DNA from: Dryococelus australis
Lineage: Eukaryota; Arthropoda; Insecta; Phasmatodea; Phasmatidae
DNA: 64,000 nt
NCBI GenBank assembly: GCA_029891345.1
Contig: CM056995.1
Span: 212,177,047 to 212,241,046, forward strand
Direction of reading: 5' to 3'
The notes beneath the pieces were generated by a model that was not told the DNA's origin, made no database searches, and saw only the letters and a program-made list of their open reading frames with translations. Shown here piece after piece: positions 55,717-64,000 of the stretch (within the stretch, counting starts at the first letter, position 1; every line of letters begins with the position of its first letter). The translations under genes and the position numbers were made by a program.

Positions 55717-55925
55717 CAGGGGCCGCGGAGGTTAAGTGGTTAGAACACTCGCCTCCCACCTAGGCGTATCGTGTTACATTTTCGGTGGGGTCGCTCCCGG
55801 ATTTTCGCATGTGGGAATCGTGCCCTCGCCCTTTCATTCCGGCGCTGCTCCATAATCACATCACTTCAACCTTATCGGCTCTCAAAACCTCGATGTTAAT
55901 AGCCGCCCAAATCTCTTCACTCACT
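55717..55925 (+). mobile_element. tRNA-derived SINE, family A, near full length
   Basis: Head: GGGGCCGCGGAGGTTAAGTG then GTTAGAACACTCGCCTCCCA (A-box region), with the B-box region decayed to GTGTTACATTTTCGG. The body follows: CGGATTTTCGCATGTGGGAA, TTTCATTCCGGCGCTGCTCC, ATCGGCTCTCAAAACCTCG and CCGCCCAAATCTCTTCACTC. It gives the best view of the family A 3' end. Confidence 0.75.
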
Positions 55926-55929
55926 TAGG

Positions 55930-56625
55930 TTTGACCGAGATAGAAATGTTCCCTCCTCGCCGAAATGAAACATACGTCTTCTACGATTCAGCTCGAGAAA
56001 AGCTTCTGAATTTCAAATTTAGCCATTTAAAACTTTAATGTTGGAATTATTAAAGCTCCCGCATTCCTGAAGGGAGGTAAGTGGCATGTATCAATGGCTC
56101 AAGGTCGTTTCAGAACCTAATATAATTTTCTGGATAGTAAGGATATCTTATGTCTTCGTGACACGACGTCAATAACTACTTGATAAAAATACCAAATTAT
56201 TTGTAGACACAAAAACAATTTCTACACAACGTTTGGTATCAGCTAAAGTATTTATTAAAGTCGCAAGGGTGTCATGACAAGCAAACACGATGAAATCCGA
56301 CATCTGAACTACATGCGATAATTTTTTAACTTTCGACTATTTGGACTTAAACTTTTATCTCAATATTTATAATTTTAATACCGGCGAACAGCATACAAAA
56401 TTACCAAGAAGATATTCCCATAAAATTCTGATGATGTGGACACTTATTTTGAAGTGTAGTAGTAAATGTTATTTTTATTTTGAGGTTTGTAAGAAAATTA
56501 TACATTTGAAATTCATATTGTTCCTTTCATTATTTCTCAAAAATAAATTTATTGTATTTCGATACTTTATTTAATACATTTTTCATATCATAACAAAATA
56601 AAAGTAATATGCTGCAACTGTAAAA
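55930..56625. other. anonymous AT-rich intergenic DNA
   Basis: Chance ORF of 77 codons only; no repeat or gene recognised. Confidence 0.5.
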
Positions 56626-56639
56626 AAGTAATTTTACGC

Positions 56640-56890
56640 TACTGAACGTCCTTAACATCTCGTCGACAGCGAGGTCATGACAAAGTGAGCAAGTTGCTGA
56701 GACAAGCTGGAACGAGGAAGGAATCGGCAATGGCGTTTGTTAGGGAACAACCCCAGCATTTTTGTGGAAAGATCTCAGTAAACCGTGGAAATCCGACATC
56801 ATGATGGCCGGATCGGAATCAAACTCAGGTCGTACGTAATGTGAGTATGTATAATTCCTCGGCCGTATGTGGCAAGCCCTTGCTCTATAA
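56640..56890 (-). mobile_element. tRNA-derived SINE, family B
   Basis: On the minus strand: GGCCGAGGAATTATACATAC (head), GAGTTTGATTCCGATCCGGC (B box), CATCATGATGTCGGATTTCC, ACGGTTTACTGAGATCTTTC, AACGCCATTGCCGATTCCTT and CATGACCTCGCTGTCGACGA. The layout is that of family B at 51317-51510, here with a longer tail. The tail word GACCTCGCTGT is shared with family A. Confidence 0.7.
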
Positions 56891-56899
56891 GACTGAAAA

Positions 56900-57325
56900 T
56901 AGATTTTTCAATATTTCTGGTTGTATGTCCTATGATGTAGGTATTTAAAGCAATAATTACATAACTTAGACAAGTAAGTTTTTTAGTCTCAAACAGTAAA
57001 GGAAATTACACGGCTTTACTATCAACGATAAATTATCCCGTTTTACTAACTCACGCGTTAACGTAAATGATAAAATATTTTCTTCCAATATTTTTCCCCC
57101 AGCGTGGAACGAGTATACAATAAGCGAAACAATTTTTATATTCATATTACTATTTTTTACACGGAAAATTTCATGTACTGCGTTTGAATGAAGTATCGTA
57201 TCAAAACTGATGCTGTTCGGATTACATGAGAGTTTTGCGTCAGGCTCGAGATTATTGGAGCAAATAATTTCTACTTGCGAAAATAGCGAGTTGGTTTTAT
57301 GTTTTTATTTTACAGTATGATGAAT
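56900..57325. other. anonymous AT-rich intergenic DNA
   Basis: No gene or repeat recognised. Confidence 0.5.
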
Positions 57326-57329
57326 TTTA

Positions 57330-57600
57330 TTTCCACCCAGTCGTGCCAACTTTTCAAGGACGGGGAATTTCTTGCGCCAAATTTCAGCGCGATCGCCGGC
57401 CGCTCCGCAATTTTCCCTCCCTCGTGTTGTCTCACCGCCCTCGAGTCATAAGAAACTCTCCTCCGACGGTTTTTTACCCTTCCACCACCCTCTCTATGGA
57501 CATTCTCGCTCCCAACTTCTACGTTATTTTCTCCGGCGGCCGGCAGGCGAAAGCTCAAACACCGTGGCCGTTGGGAAATCACCAGTAATTTTTTTTTCTC
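57330..57600. other. GC-rich segment, open on both strands
   Basis: CpG-containing and pyrimidine-rich, with overlapping frames of 81, 80 and 102 codons on both strands. None shows a known domain. Comparable in style to the blocks at 6260-6880 and 29030-29330. Confidence 0.3.
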
Positions 57601-57783
57601 CCAACAAAACATGAACATGCCCTCAAGCTTCGACGTGGGTGCAGTTGTTCACATTTGTCTCGCTGTTACCGAATTGAACTTCTCGCGAAAGTTAAGTTAC
57701 TTAACTTGAGTTAGATTAAAACAGTAGAAGTCCTTTTCTATGCGTCAATCGCACTACTGCAGCTTATTGAACACATCTACGGG

Positions 57784-58662
57784 ATGCTAGGAAATTCCCC
57801 TTACCAACTTCTAGGACTTGTAGAGGGGACTGAGTAGACTATCCTTTGAATAGGAACCCATGTCCGGAAACGTACCGTTGCCGTGCTACAACCATTTCAA
57901 ATCAGGTGTACCACTCGTTCATTTCTGCTGAGGGAAAGAGCAATGTCTCGGATGTGCATGTGTTGGTATGCAACCGGGTAGGCAGTACATTACTTCAGAC
58001 AATCACCTGATAGTACGCGACGTCTACTCTGCCTCGAGCCCCATTCACGCGTATTTGTGTCTCCGATTAACATGGTTGAGTACACGTTTGCGGAATACAC
58101 AGACATTATCCTTGTGTATGGCACAGCTAAAGGCAATGGGAGAGCAGCTCGTCGGCTGTATCAAGAGCGTTATCCACAGCTTCCATTATCCACAGCTTGC
58201 GACACCATCGCATACCATTGTTGCCACAGTTACACAACGGCTCCGAGAACAAGGTACCTTCACCGCCGACAGGAAGGACTGTGGTGCTCCAAAGAGACGC
58301 TGCACTCCCGAATTGGAAGAGGTTGTACTTCATCACATTGAACAGAGCCCGTCAACGAGTACGCGATCAGTTGTGCGTGTATTGTGTGTTGCTCCCAGTA
58401 TAGCGTGGGAGGTTCTGCATGAGCAACAACTACATCCTTGCCACCTCCAAAGGGTACACATTCTTGGGGTCCAGCCGGTTTTGCACCACGTGTTGACTTC
58501 TGCACGTGGTTCCTGCACCGCTGCACCGACGAGAGCCGCTTTGATTTGAAATTGTTGTAGCAAGGTAACGGTACGTTTACGGACATGGGTTTCTGTTCAA
58601 AAGATCGTCTGCTCAGTCCCCTCTACAAGCCCTAGAAGTTTGTAAAGGGAATTTCTGAGCAT
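57784..58662 (+). mobile_element. non-autonomous transposon with 120-bp TIRs and DUF4817 transposase remnant
   Basis: An 879-bp element whose first and last 120 bases (57784-57903 and 58543-58662) are inverted copies. Shared words include AACTTCTAGG-CTTGTAGAGG, GGACTGAG-AGAC, ACCCATGTCCG-AAACGTACC and GCTACAAC-ATTTCAAA. Between them lies the N-terminal part of a transposase that runs directly into the right arm; the catalytic domain is deleted. The outermost words may be ATGCT on both sides. Target duplication is unclear (a TA lies at the left). Confidence 0.75.
58072..58553 (+). pseudogene. transposase N-terminal domain (DUF4817/HTH), broken
   Basis: The frame at 58072 encodes MVEYTFAEYTDIILVYGTA then KGNGRAARRLYQERYPQ, the DUF4817 helix-turn-helix found in many insect IS630/Tc1-mariner-related transposases and their fossils. 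A short duplication (CCACAGCTTCCATTAT with CCACAGCTT, near 58174-58198) shifts the frame. It resumes with VATVTQRLREQGTF, then ADRKDCGAPKRRCTPELEEV and a second helix-turn-helix-like stretch STSTRSVVRVLCVAPSIAWE. A second shift near 58465 leads to APRVDFCTWFLHRCTDE in another frame, after which the TIR begins. The DDE catalytic residues are absent. Confidence 0.78.
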
Positions 58663-58669
58663 ACTGCAT

Positions 58670-60220
58670 AAAAGTTTCGCATCACTTGGAGTACTGAAAT
58701 AGTCGGATGGTCACGACCCAAGAGAAAGTAAGGGCTGAAAATACACACTGCCTGTACACTACACAGTACAGAATACTGTGCCTGTCATTCCAGTGTCTCT
58801 TTGTCACGCGTCTACTGCCTCAGCGAACACAGCCTACTTCATGAACAATCAAATCACAGGTGGTGCAAAATTTTTTTTAATGTATGTTAAATATACTTTT
58901 TAAAACAACAAACAAGTGATCACAAGTAAGAACTTCATTCTGAATTCTCTGTTTTGCTCCTCAAAAATATTTTACTATTACTTCCAATTCTTCCAGCTGC
59001 AATACGTTACACCAAAAAAATTACTTACGTCGTACTAATTTGCTATAATTTGCTATTAATTTAACTTTGGGAATTTTATAACTCGTACTTTCGAGTCAAA
59101 TAGATTGGACTTACAGTCATAGTTGAATGTTAAATCAATAAATATAGTCTCAGTACTCAGACATGCTTTCTAAGCGAAGTAACAATCTTCATTCGACAAA
59201 AGCAGTCATTTTGTAAGCATTTTATACTAACATTTAGATTATTAGGGACAACGGAGCATACAAACGTCAGTGAATGGCCGATATATTTGTTCTAAAGCAC
59301 GCAGTAAATATGCGAGTGTACTTCAAGATGCCAAGAACCGGCGTGTATTCTGTTTAGACTGCCTGGACTGGCGCGATTATTTTGAAGACGATTCGATAAA
59401 AACGTATTAAGCGAATTAGAAGTAACATCTGTATGAAATATTTTCATCAGAAAGGGAACCGAAATATTTTTTATGTGGCTGTCTTTTTTTTATATTTGTA
59501 GTGCGTCATCCGTATTGAAGGTTTTTTTATATCTATTAACGAACACAATAACGAATAGATTGTACTAAATAACAATAATATCGTATTAAACTATTCATAT
59601 TTAGGTAGCAAAATTTAGGCTTATAATTTACTACAAGCAAGCTGCCCATTTCTGTAAGCTCTGACAATATTTACAAATAATTACATTACATTATTTCATT
59701 TTCTGAGCTCCTTGTCAAAATTAATGATAGAGATTAACATTTTGTACTTTTAAATTCCTGAAAATCTGTGAAATAGTGAAATACATCGGTTTCCTTGCGA
59801 CACGCTGAAGAATAAGTTAAAATTATTTCCGGGGTTTCCATGCTGTCAGAAGAAGTAAGAGCTGGTATTTTATGGCATGCCAGGAAGTCATTACTGGCAT
59901 CAGGGACATTTGTTTAACCTGTACAGGGGTGTTAGAGAGAGGGAACCAAATTGGTGATATCCTTTAATATGGGAAACTGATCATCCCCCTTCTCCACCCC
60001 CTGGGAGGTGTGTTGTGTTTGGCTGACAGATTCTCCCACCCCTTTTGAGGTGTTCTGTGATTGGCCTTTGCTTGTGGGGGTACCTTTTCGGTGGGCAAAG
60101 CACCCATGCAAAATTCGCGGAACTTAGAATTTTTTTTAGGACGTTTGTAGTGCGGGGGCTAGGGGCGGTGTAAGGGGGCGGTAGGCTTGGACTAGGAGTG
60201 CCAAGGAGGTGGTCAGTCGT
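58670..60220. other. anonymous intergenic DNA
   Basis: AT-rich to about 59900, then a G-rich stretch (60145-60190, AGTGCGGGGGCTAGGGGCGG) before the tandem-repeat region. No gene recognised. Confidence 0.45.
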
Positions 60221-60224
60221 TGGT

Positions 60225-60690
60225 TCTAAACGCGTAGAAGGTAATTAGGCATAATTATATGTAATCACATAGTGAGTAAATGCATGAGTAACAGAGTAAT
60301 GAACATTGACATATACCGAGAGTAAGTACATGTACCGAGAGTAATTACATGTCCCAATACTAAGTACAAGTACCGAGAGAATAATTACACACTAAGTACA
60401 CATATTTACCCATCGGCTGCCGAAACACTACTGACGAGGGAGGTGAGGTTCTACTGGGTTTGAGACCCACCGAAGGTAAATAGATGCAATTGGGGTAAGT
60501 AATTGAATTATTAGTAATTGCACTATAAGTAATTGTATATTGAATAAGTGCATGTACTGAGAGTAACTATATACCGAGAGTAATTACATAGCAACCACAC
60601 ACTAATTACACATCCTACACAGACCACTGCTCATTTCGAAACTGAGGCGCGAATCGCTAATATGTTTGTGTTATACGTTCGCTATCTTGG
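60225..60690 (+). repeat. irregular repeats of CCGAGAGTAATTACATG type
   Basis: The word ACCGAGAGTAATTACATG and close variants (ACCGAGAGTAAGTACATG, ACTGAGAGTAACTATATA) occur at least five times, at irregular spacing, mixed with TAAGTAATTG words. A GGGTTTGAGACCC word at about 60457 looks B-box-like. The stretch grades into the regular array downstream and is probably an older part of it. Confidence 0.55.
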
Positions 60691-61115
60691 TTGGGTTCGA
60701 CTCCTGCCAAGGAAAGTGAAGCCTAATTACATATATACTGGTATACTATCTGATTCGATTCTCCACGAAGATAATTAAACCGTAAATAAATTTCTTATGC
60801 ACCAATCCTCTGTCCGACTCCCGTCGAGGGTTAGGAAAACATAAATATATTCATACTGACCAAAACCTTGGTTCGATTCCAGTCGAAGGTAATTAATGTA
60901 CGATTATTTTTGATTGGATTAGTCCTAGTTTCGAAACCCATAAAGGTTAAAACATAATTATATTTATACTGAGACAGCGATTGTTCTACCCCCATCGAGG
61001 GTAATTCAAGCATAAATACATTTTTACTGACTAGTCCATGCTTCAAATCCCAGTGAGGGTAATTACATGTGTACCTAGTTATTCCTTAGTTAGACCCCTG
61101 TCGAGAGTAAGTAAA
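60690..61115 (+). repeat. ~59-bp tandem array with B-box-like motif in each unit
   Basis: Seven to eight units. A motif like GGTTCGATTCC starts at 60694, 60752, 60811, 60870, 60928, 60983, 61042 and 61091, so spacing is 58, 59, 59, 58, 55, 59 and 49. Two (60694, 60870) match the tRNA B-box consensus GGTTCGANNCC exactly. Each is followed by a GTCGAGGGTAATTA-like word and CATAAATATAT-like AT-rich DNA. No A box is seen at tRNA spacing. A source in a tRNA T arm or SINE head is likely. Confidence 0.75.
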
Positions 61116-61119
61116 TCGT

Positions 61120-61930
61120 AATAAAGTTATACAAACTGTAGAAGATAAATAAAGAATAATTACAGGGGGTAATTACATTTGAGTAAGTACACATAATTAA
61201 ACATCCAACCTCTACGAGAGCCAATACCACACTGAATGCCAACACAGAGTTATGATCCCCCAAAAAATAATTCAAAGTAATTGTATATCTAGCTAGAGTA
61301 AATACGTGGAAATTATAGTGATAAAGTATACATCTGAAGAGCTTGGAAGCAGGAAGCAGACTGAATTAAAAACACAACTTTCGATTACACCCCCACCATT
61401 ATGAACGTCAAAGAAGGGGAAATATTGTAAAAAGTACTGTAGAATTTGCCAAACACTGTGTTAAAGATATGTGATTTTAATCTTAATTGTAAACAACTCT
61501 TTTAATCTAATTATATCATTCAAATAATAACTCCACAATCGCGCCGATACCATGTATGTCTACTTTAACAAAGAACAAATACAGAGGAACTCATAAACGC
61601 CTAGTGGAGATTCCTTAAAGCTGGGCGAGAGTATTGGAATTTTTCCCGCTACAAGTGCTGCGCAGCGCGGAGACTAGAGTCAACCGGCAGACGCGAGAGA
61701 AACAGAAGCACCGATGACGCTTCCTAAAGAATTGAAGGAAGTGGTAGGGAGGATGAGGGCCGAGCATAGTTCCATTGAATACCAGCAGACGCGAGGTGAT
61801 GAGGTGGGGAAACGAAACTCCTTCTCCAGCTGTCGAAGCTAAAACATCGGGATCCTCTCTCAGAAAGGTGGGTGGAGAGGCGAGGAAGGCAGTCGTACTG
61901 CTCGTGGTCTCTCCCTCACCCATCTCTGTG
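61120..61930. other. anonymous intergenic DNA
   Basis: The first 200 bases still contain GTAATTACATTTGAGTAAGT words related to the preceding array. The rest has a chance 102-codon minus-strand ORF (61615-61923) without a known domain. Confidence 0.45.
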
Positions 61931-61936
61931 TCTATA

Positions 61937-62352
61937 GGCTGTTCACGGTAAAATTAGCATTTTTGAAAGTCCTGCTTAAGATTTAATTGTATACACGTTG
62001 AGTATTCCTCCGACTTATGTAAAATTAACTTTGCTTTGTTCCTCATCACTTTATTCATCCGCCCGTCAAATGAAACTGTGAAATTATTAAGAAGTAAATA
62101 CTTCACATAACTGCTCGTTTTTACACTTCGATTCATTAAAAAAATAAAAAGCGAAATAAATAATTTTAAGTTATCATAAATGGTTACCTAACACTTTTTA
62201 TTCGACGTTAAGATATGGGACTACTTTCCATCCATCGTTACCAACTTTACTAGGCGAATATCACTCAGTGCGCCCATTAAAACATATGACTGCAGCGGCA
62301 GTGACTTTTTTTAAAGGTTCAATTCTCAAGTGCTTACTTTATCGTGAATAGG
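61937..62352 (+). mobile_element. TA-flanked MITE, subfamily II
   Basis: About 416 bp with left end GGCTGTTCACGG preceded by TA (61935-61936) and right end CGTGAATAGGC. Interior TGTATACACGTTGAGTATTC, CCGTCAAATGAAACTGTGA and CAGCGGCAGTGACTTTT align with the 7316 and 12110 copies. The right flank is eroded. Confidence 0.7.
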
Positions 62353-62359
62353 CTTTAGC

Positions 62360-64000
62360 ACACATCGTCTACCGCTTGTAAGCTGACAAGCAGGGTAAGG
62401 GAATACACCACGGAGAATCATGCACGAATCTTTCAGTGAAGCAAAAATAGCATCCCGCCAGACACACTCCTACATAAATGTGGATCCGACCCCGAAACTT
62501 AAATTAATTGTTAATTTTTAATGCGTGTGTTTGTGGATGTGTGCACCAACGATTGGTAGTGTTGAATTGTGTATCCCTTCTTTTTGGAGGACCAAAACGG
62601 TTGAAGCTTCGCAATCTATAACACTATGTTACAAGAAAAATTCCTTACAGATGCCTAATTGGAGTATGCCAATAAAAGCATAAAAAACAAGAAAAGAACT
62701 TTCAAAAATAATTAAATTTATTTATTACATAATAACATTTGATTTAATTACATCCTTGTGTTACTCCAAATAAATTAATTGCTTCAGTTAGAACAATATG
62801 GAATTGAAAAACGTGGTGTCCTTGTATGATTCAGTTCGTTAGTTACGAAAAATAAATGTCGACAACATTCGAACCACCGATCTGTGTTAAATTAAATATT
62901 TTTGTTACCATACTTATTTTTCCATATAGCAAGCATGGATTCAATTCAGAAAACAAACTCTGAATTAGAACAATTTGCATTAAGTGACATTCTCTGTAGG
63001 TCTATACAGATATAAACATTTGTGTATGCATTGCGACATCCTACAGTACAAACACTCCGCAAGTCATGTACATATTCTGCTACATGCACTAATACTTGTT
63101 AATCTGAAATTCTTTGAATCACTTTCTATCCCCAAGTTCAGGGGGTGGTCCAACCCCCAACCCTCGCTGACAACAACTCATTCCATTCCCAATCGACATT
63201 CCCTCAGAAGAATTATTTACAGTGGAAAGGACACAGTGCGGACTCTGGCGGCATATCCATTAGGCAGACCCAGAAACATCCATAAAATATTAAAATCGGA
63301 GAAAAGATCATAAGACCTTGGCGACTGAAGAAGCGACGAACCTCATCTTCAGCTTCGTCGAAGACAAAGCCAATGTCTCGTGATTTCTTCTGCTATTATT
63401 AAATTTTCTAAAAAAATTGCGACTATTTTTTGTTTTAAGCAGTAGATGTCGTTCGAGATGGTGGTCAAAGGTCAACGTCAAGGTCGCATGACATCACAGT
63501 TCCCAGTATTGTTGCGAAAAGTATCATTTAACTGGTTATATATATATATTTTTATTTATTTATTTATTTATTTATTTAATGACAGTATAGGTTGGCTGGC
63601 TCAGTTGCTATTCAGATTGTGAAGAGTGAACATTTGCTGTGGAGAATTTACTCTTATTCGATTATGGAAATTAATCAGAAATGTTATTTGTGTTGATACT
63701 GCATGAAGATCTTTTCTACCATAAACTGTCCATAGCACAAAGCTGGTTGTTATCAGACTTTACTTTGTACTATGTTCACATGAGAAAAGTTTAAATCTCA
63801 GTTTTGATGTCGCAACAACTTGAAAATACATCTTGCATCATGTAAGGGTCGTCCTGCACTGCACATTAAGCGATATCTGTGGGCAGTACAAGATAAATGT
63901 GAGGTTTAACTACATATGTTTAGAGCAGATCTTTCCTCACACCAAGACAATCATACAAGTAATGTGACAATACGTTTACATATGTATACTACTCAAAGAG
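62360..64000. other. anonymous AT-rich intergenic DNA
   Basis: A 109-codon plus-strand ORF (62984-63313) has no recognisable domain. A GGTCAAAGGTCA word near 63463 resembles a DR1 half-site pair. A (TTTA)n microsatellite lies at 63545-63580. No gene or repeat end is recognised. Confidence 0.45.

Noticed and set aside
60690..61115. A cluster of tRNA genes, because of repeated GGTTCGATTCC
   Set aside because: No A box, anticodon arm or acceptor stem lies upstream at tRNA spacing; the period of 59 bp is shorter than a tRNA gene.

Overview
The window looks like intergenic DNA from a large, AT-rich, repeat-laden arthropod nuclear genome. A polyneopteran insect (stick insect, cockroach or orthopteran type) is my best guess. 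Nothing bacterial is visible: there are no operons, no ribosome binding sites and no dense ORFs, and the longest open frames (up to about 250 codons) are chance frames in GC-rich or transposon DNA. The guess rests on two families of tRNA-derived SINEs of insect type, many TA-flanked MITEs, a decayed Ty3/gypsy element, a Penelope-like fragment and an insect-type DUF4817/IS630-like transposase fossil. I found no host protein-coding gene, no intact tRNA or rRNA, and no CRISPR array. Species cannot be fixed from this sequence alone.

Layout. 0-8.9 kb: a TATA-bearing LTR-like block near 0.75-1.05 kb, a PIF/Harbinger-like MITE with a TAA duplication (2.95-3.65), a CGTGTCGTG-rich MITE (3.73-4.25), the first of ten TA-flanked MITEs (4.7), a second LTR/promoter-like block (4.95-5.46), a GC-rich block (6.26-6.88), a palindromic element with a MITE near its centre (6.88-8.31) and a minus-strand SINE (8.66-8.89). 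8.9-16.4 kb: mostly anonymous DNA with two MITEs, a SINE head, and a 38-bp minisatellite with five-unit higher-order structure (14.2-14.9). Read on the minus strand, each minisatellite unit carries a tRNA A-box-like sequence.

16.4-25.8 kb: a minus-strand Ty3/gypsy retrotransposon about 9.3 kb long. It has two diverged LTRs of about 0.9 kb, a tRNA-Leu-type primer binding site, gag with zinc knuckles, protease, reverse transcriptase (YLDD), RNase H and integrase. All reading frames are broken. Its 3' LTR is split by a MITE and by an unidentified 0.7-kb segment, and its integrase is split by an unidentified 1.4-kb segment. 26-35 kb: SINEs, a dispersed AT-rich repeat, GC-rich islands, and a 3.06-kb terminal-inverted-repeat element (31.28-34.34) with TTGAAAGGGTTAAAT-like subterminal repeats and a perfect GC-rich palindrome inside.

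35-45 kb: a 16-bp perfect hairpin next to a tRNA-like SINE head, a 79-bp tandem repeat, and an array of diverged repeats (39.99-42.42) interrupted by an RTE-like retroelement tail that holds a 10-bp minisatellite. A hAT-like element follows at 43.6-44.4. 45-64 kb: more MITEs, a TA-rich foldback, a hAT-like element with a near-perfect 8-bp duplication (50.2-50.8), further SINEs, long inverted arms enclosing a truncated Penelope-like element (52.1-54.4), an 0.88-kb transposon with 120-bp terminal repeats and a broken transposase (57.8-58.7), and a ~59-bp tandem array whose units carry tRNA B-box-like motifs (60.7-61.1).

The parts do not form a gene pathway; the window records successive insertions. 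The most unusual signals are the two satellites, one A-box-like and one B-box-like, and the three unclassified inverted-repeat elements. All identifications come from reading motifs by eye. No alignment or database search was run, and element boundaries without a stated target duplication are approximate.
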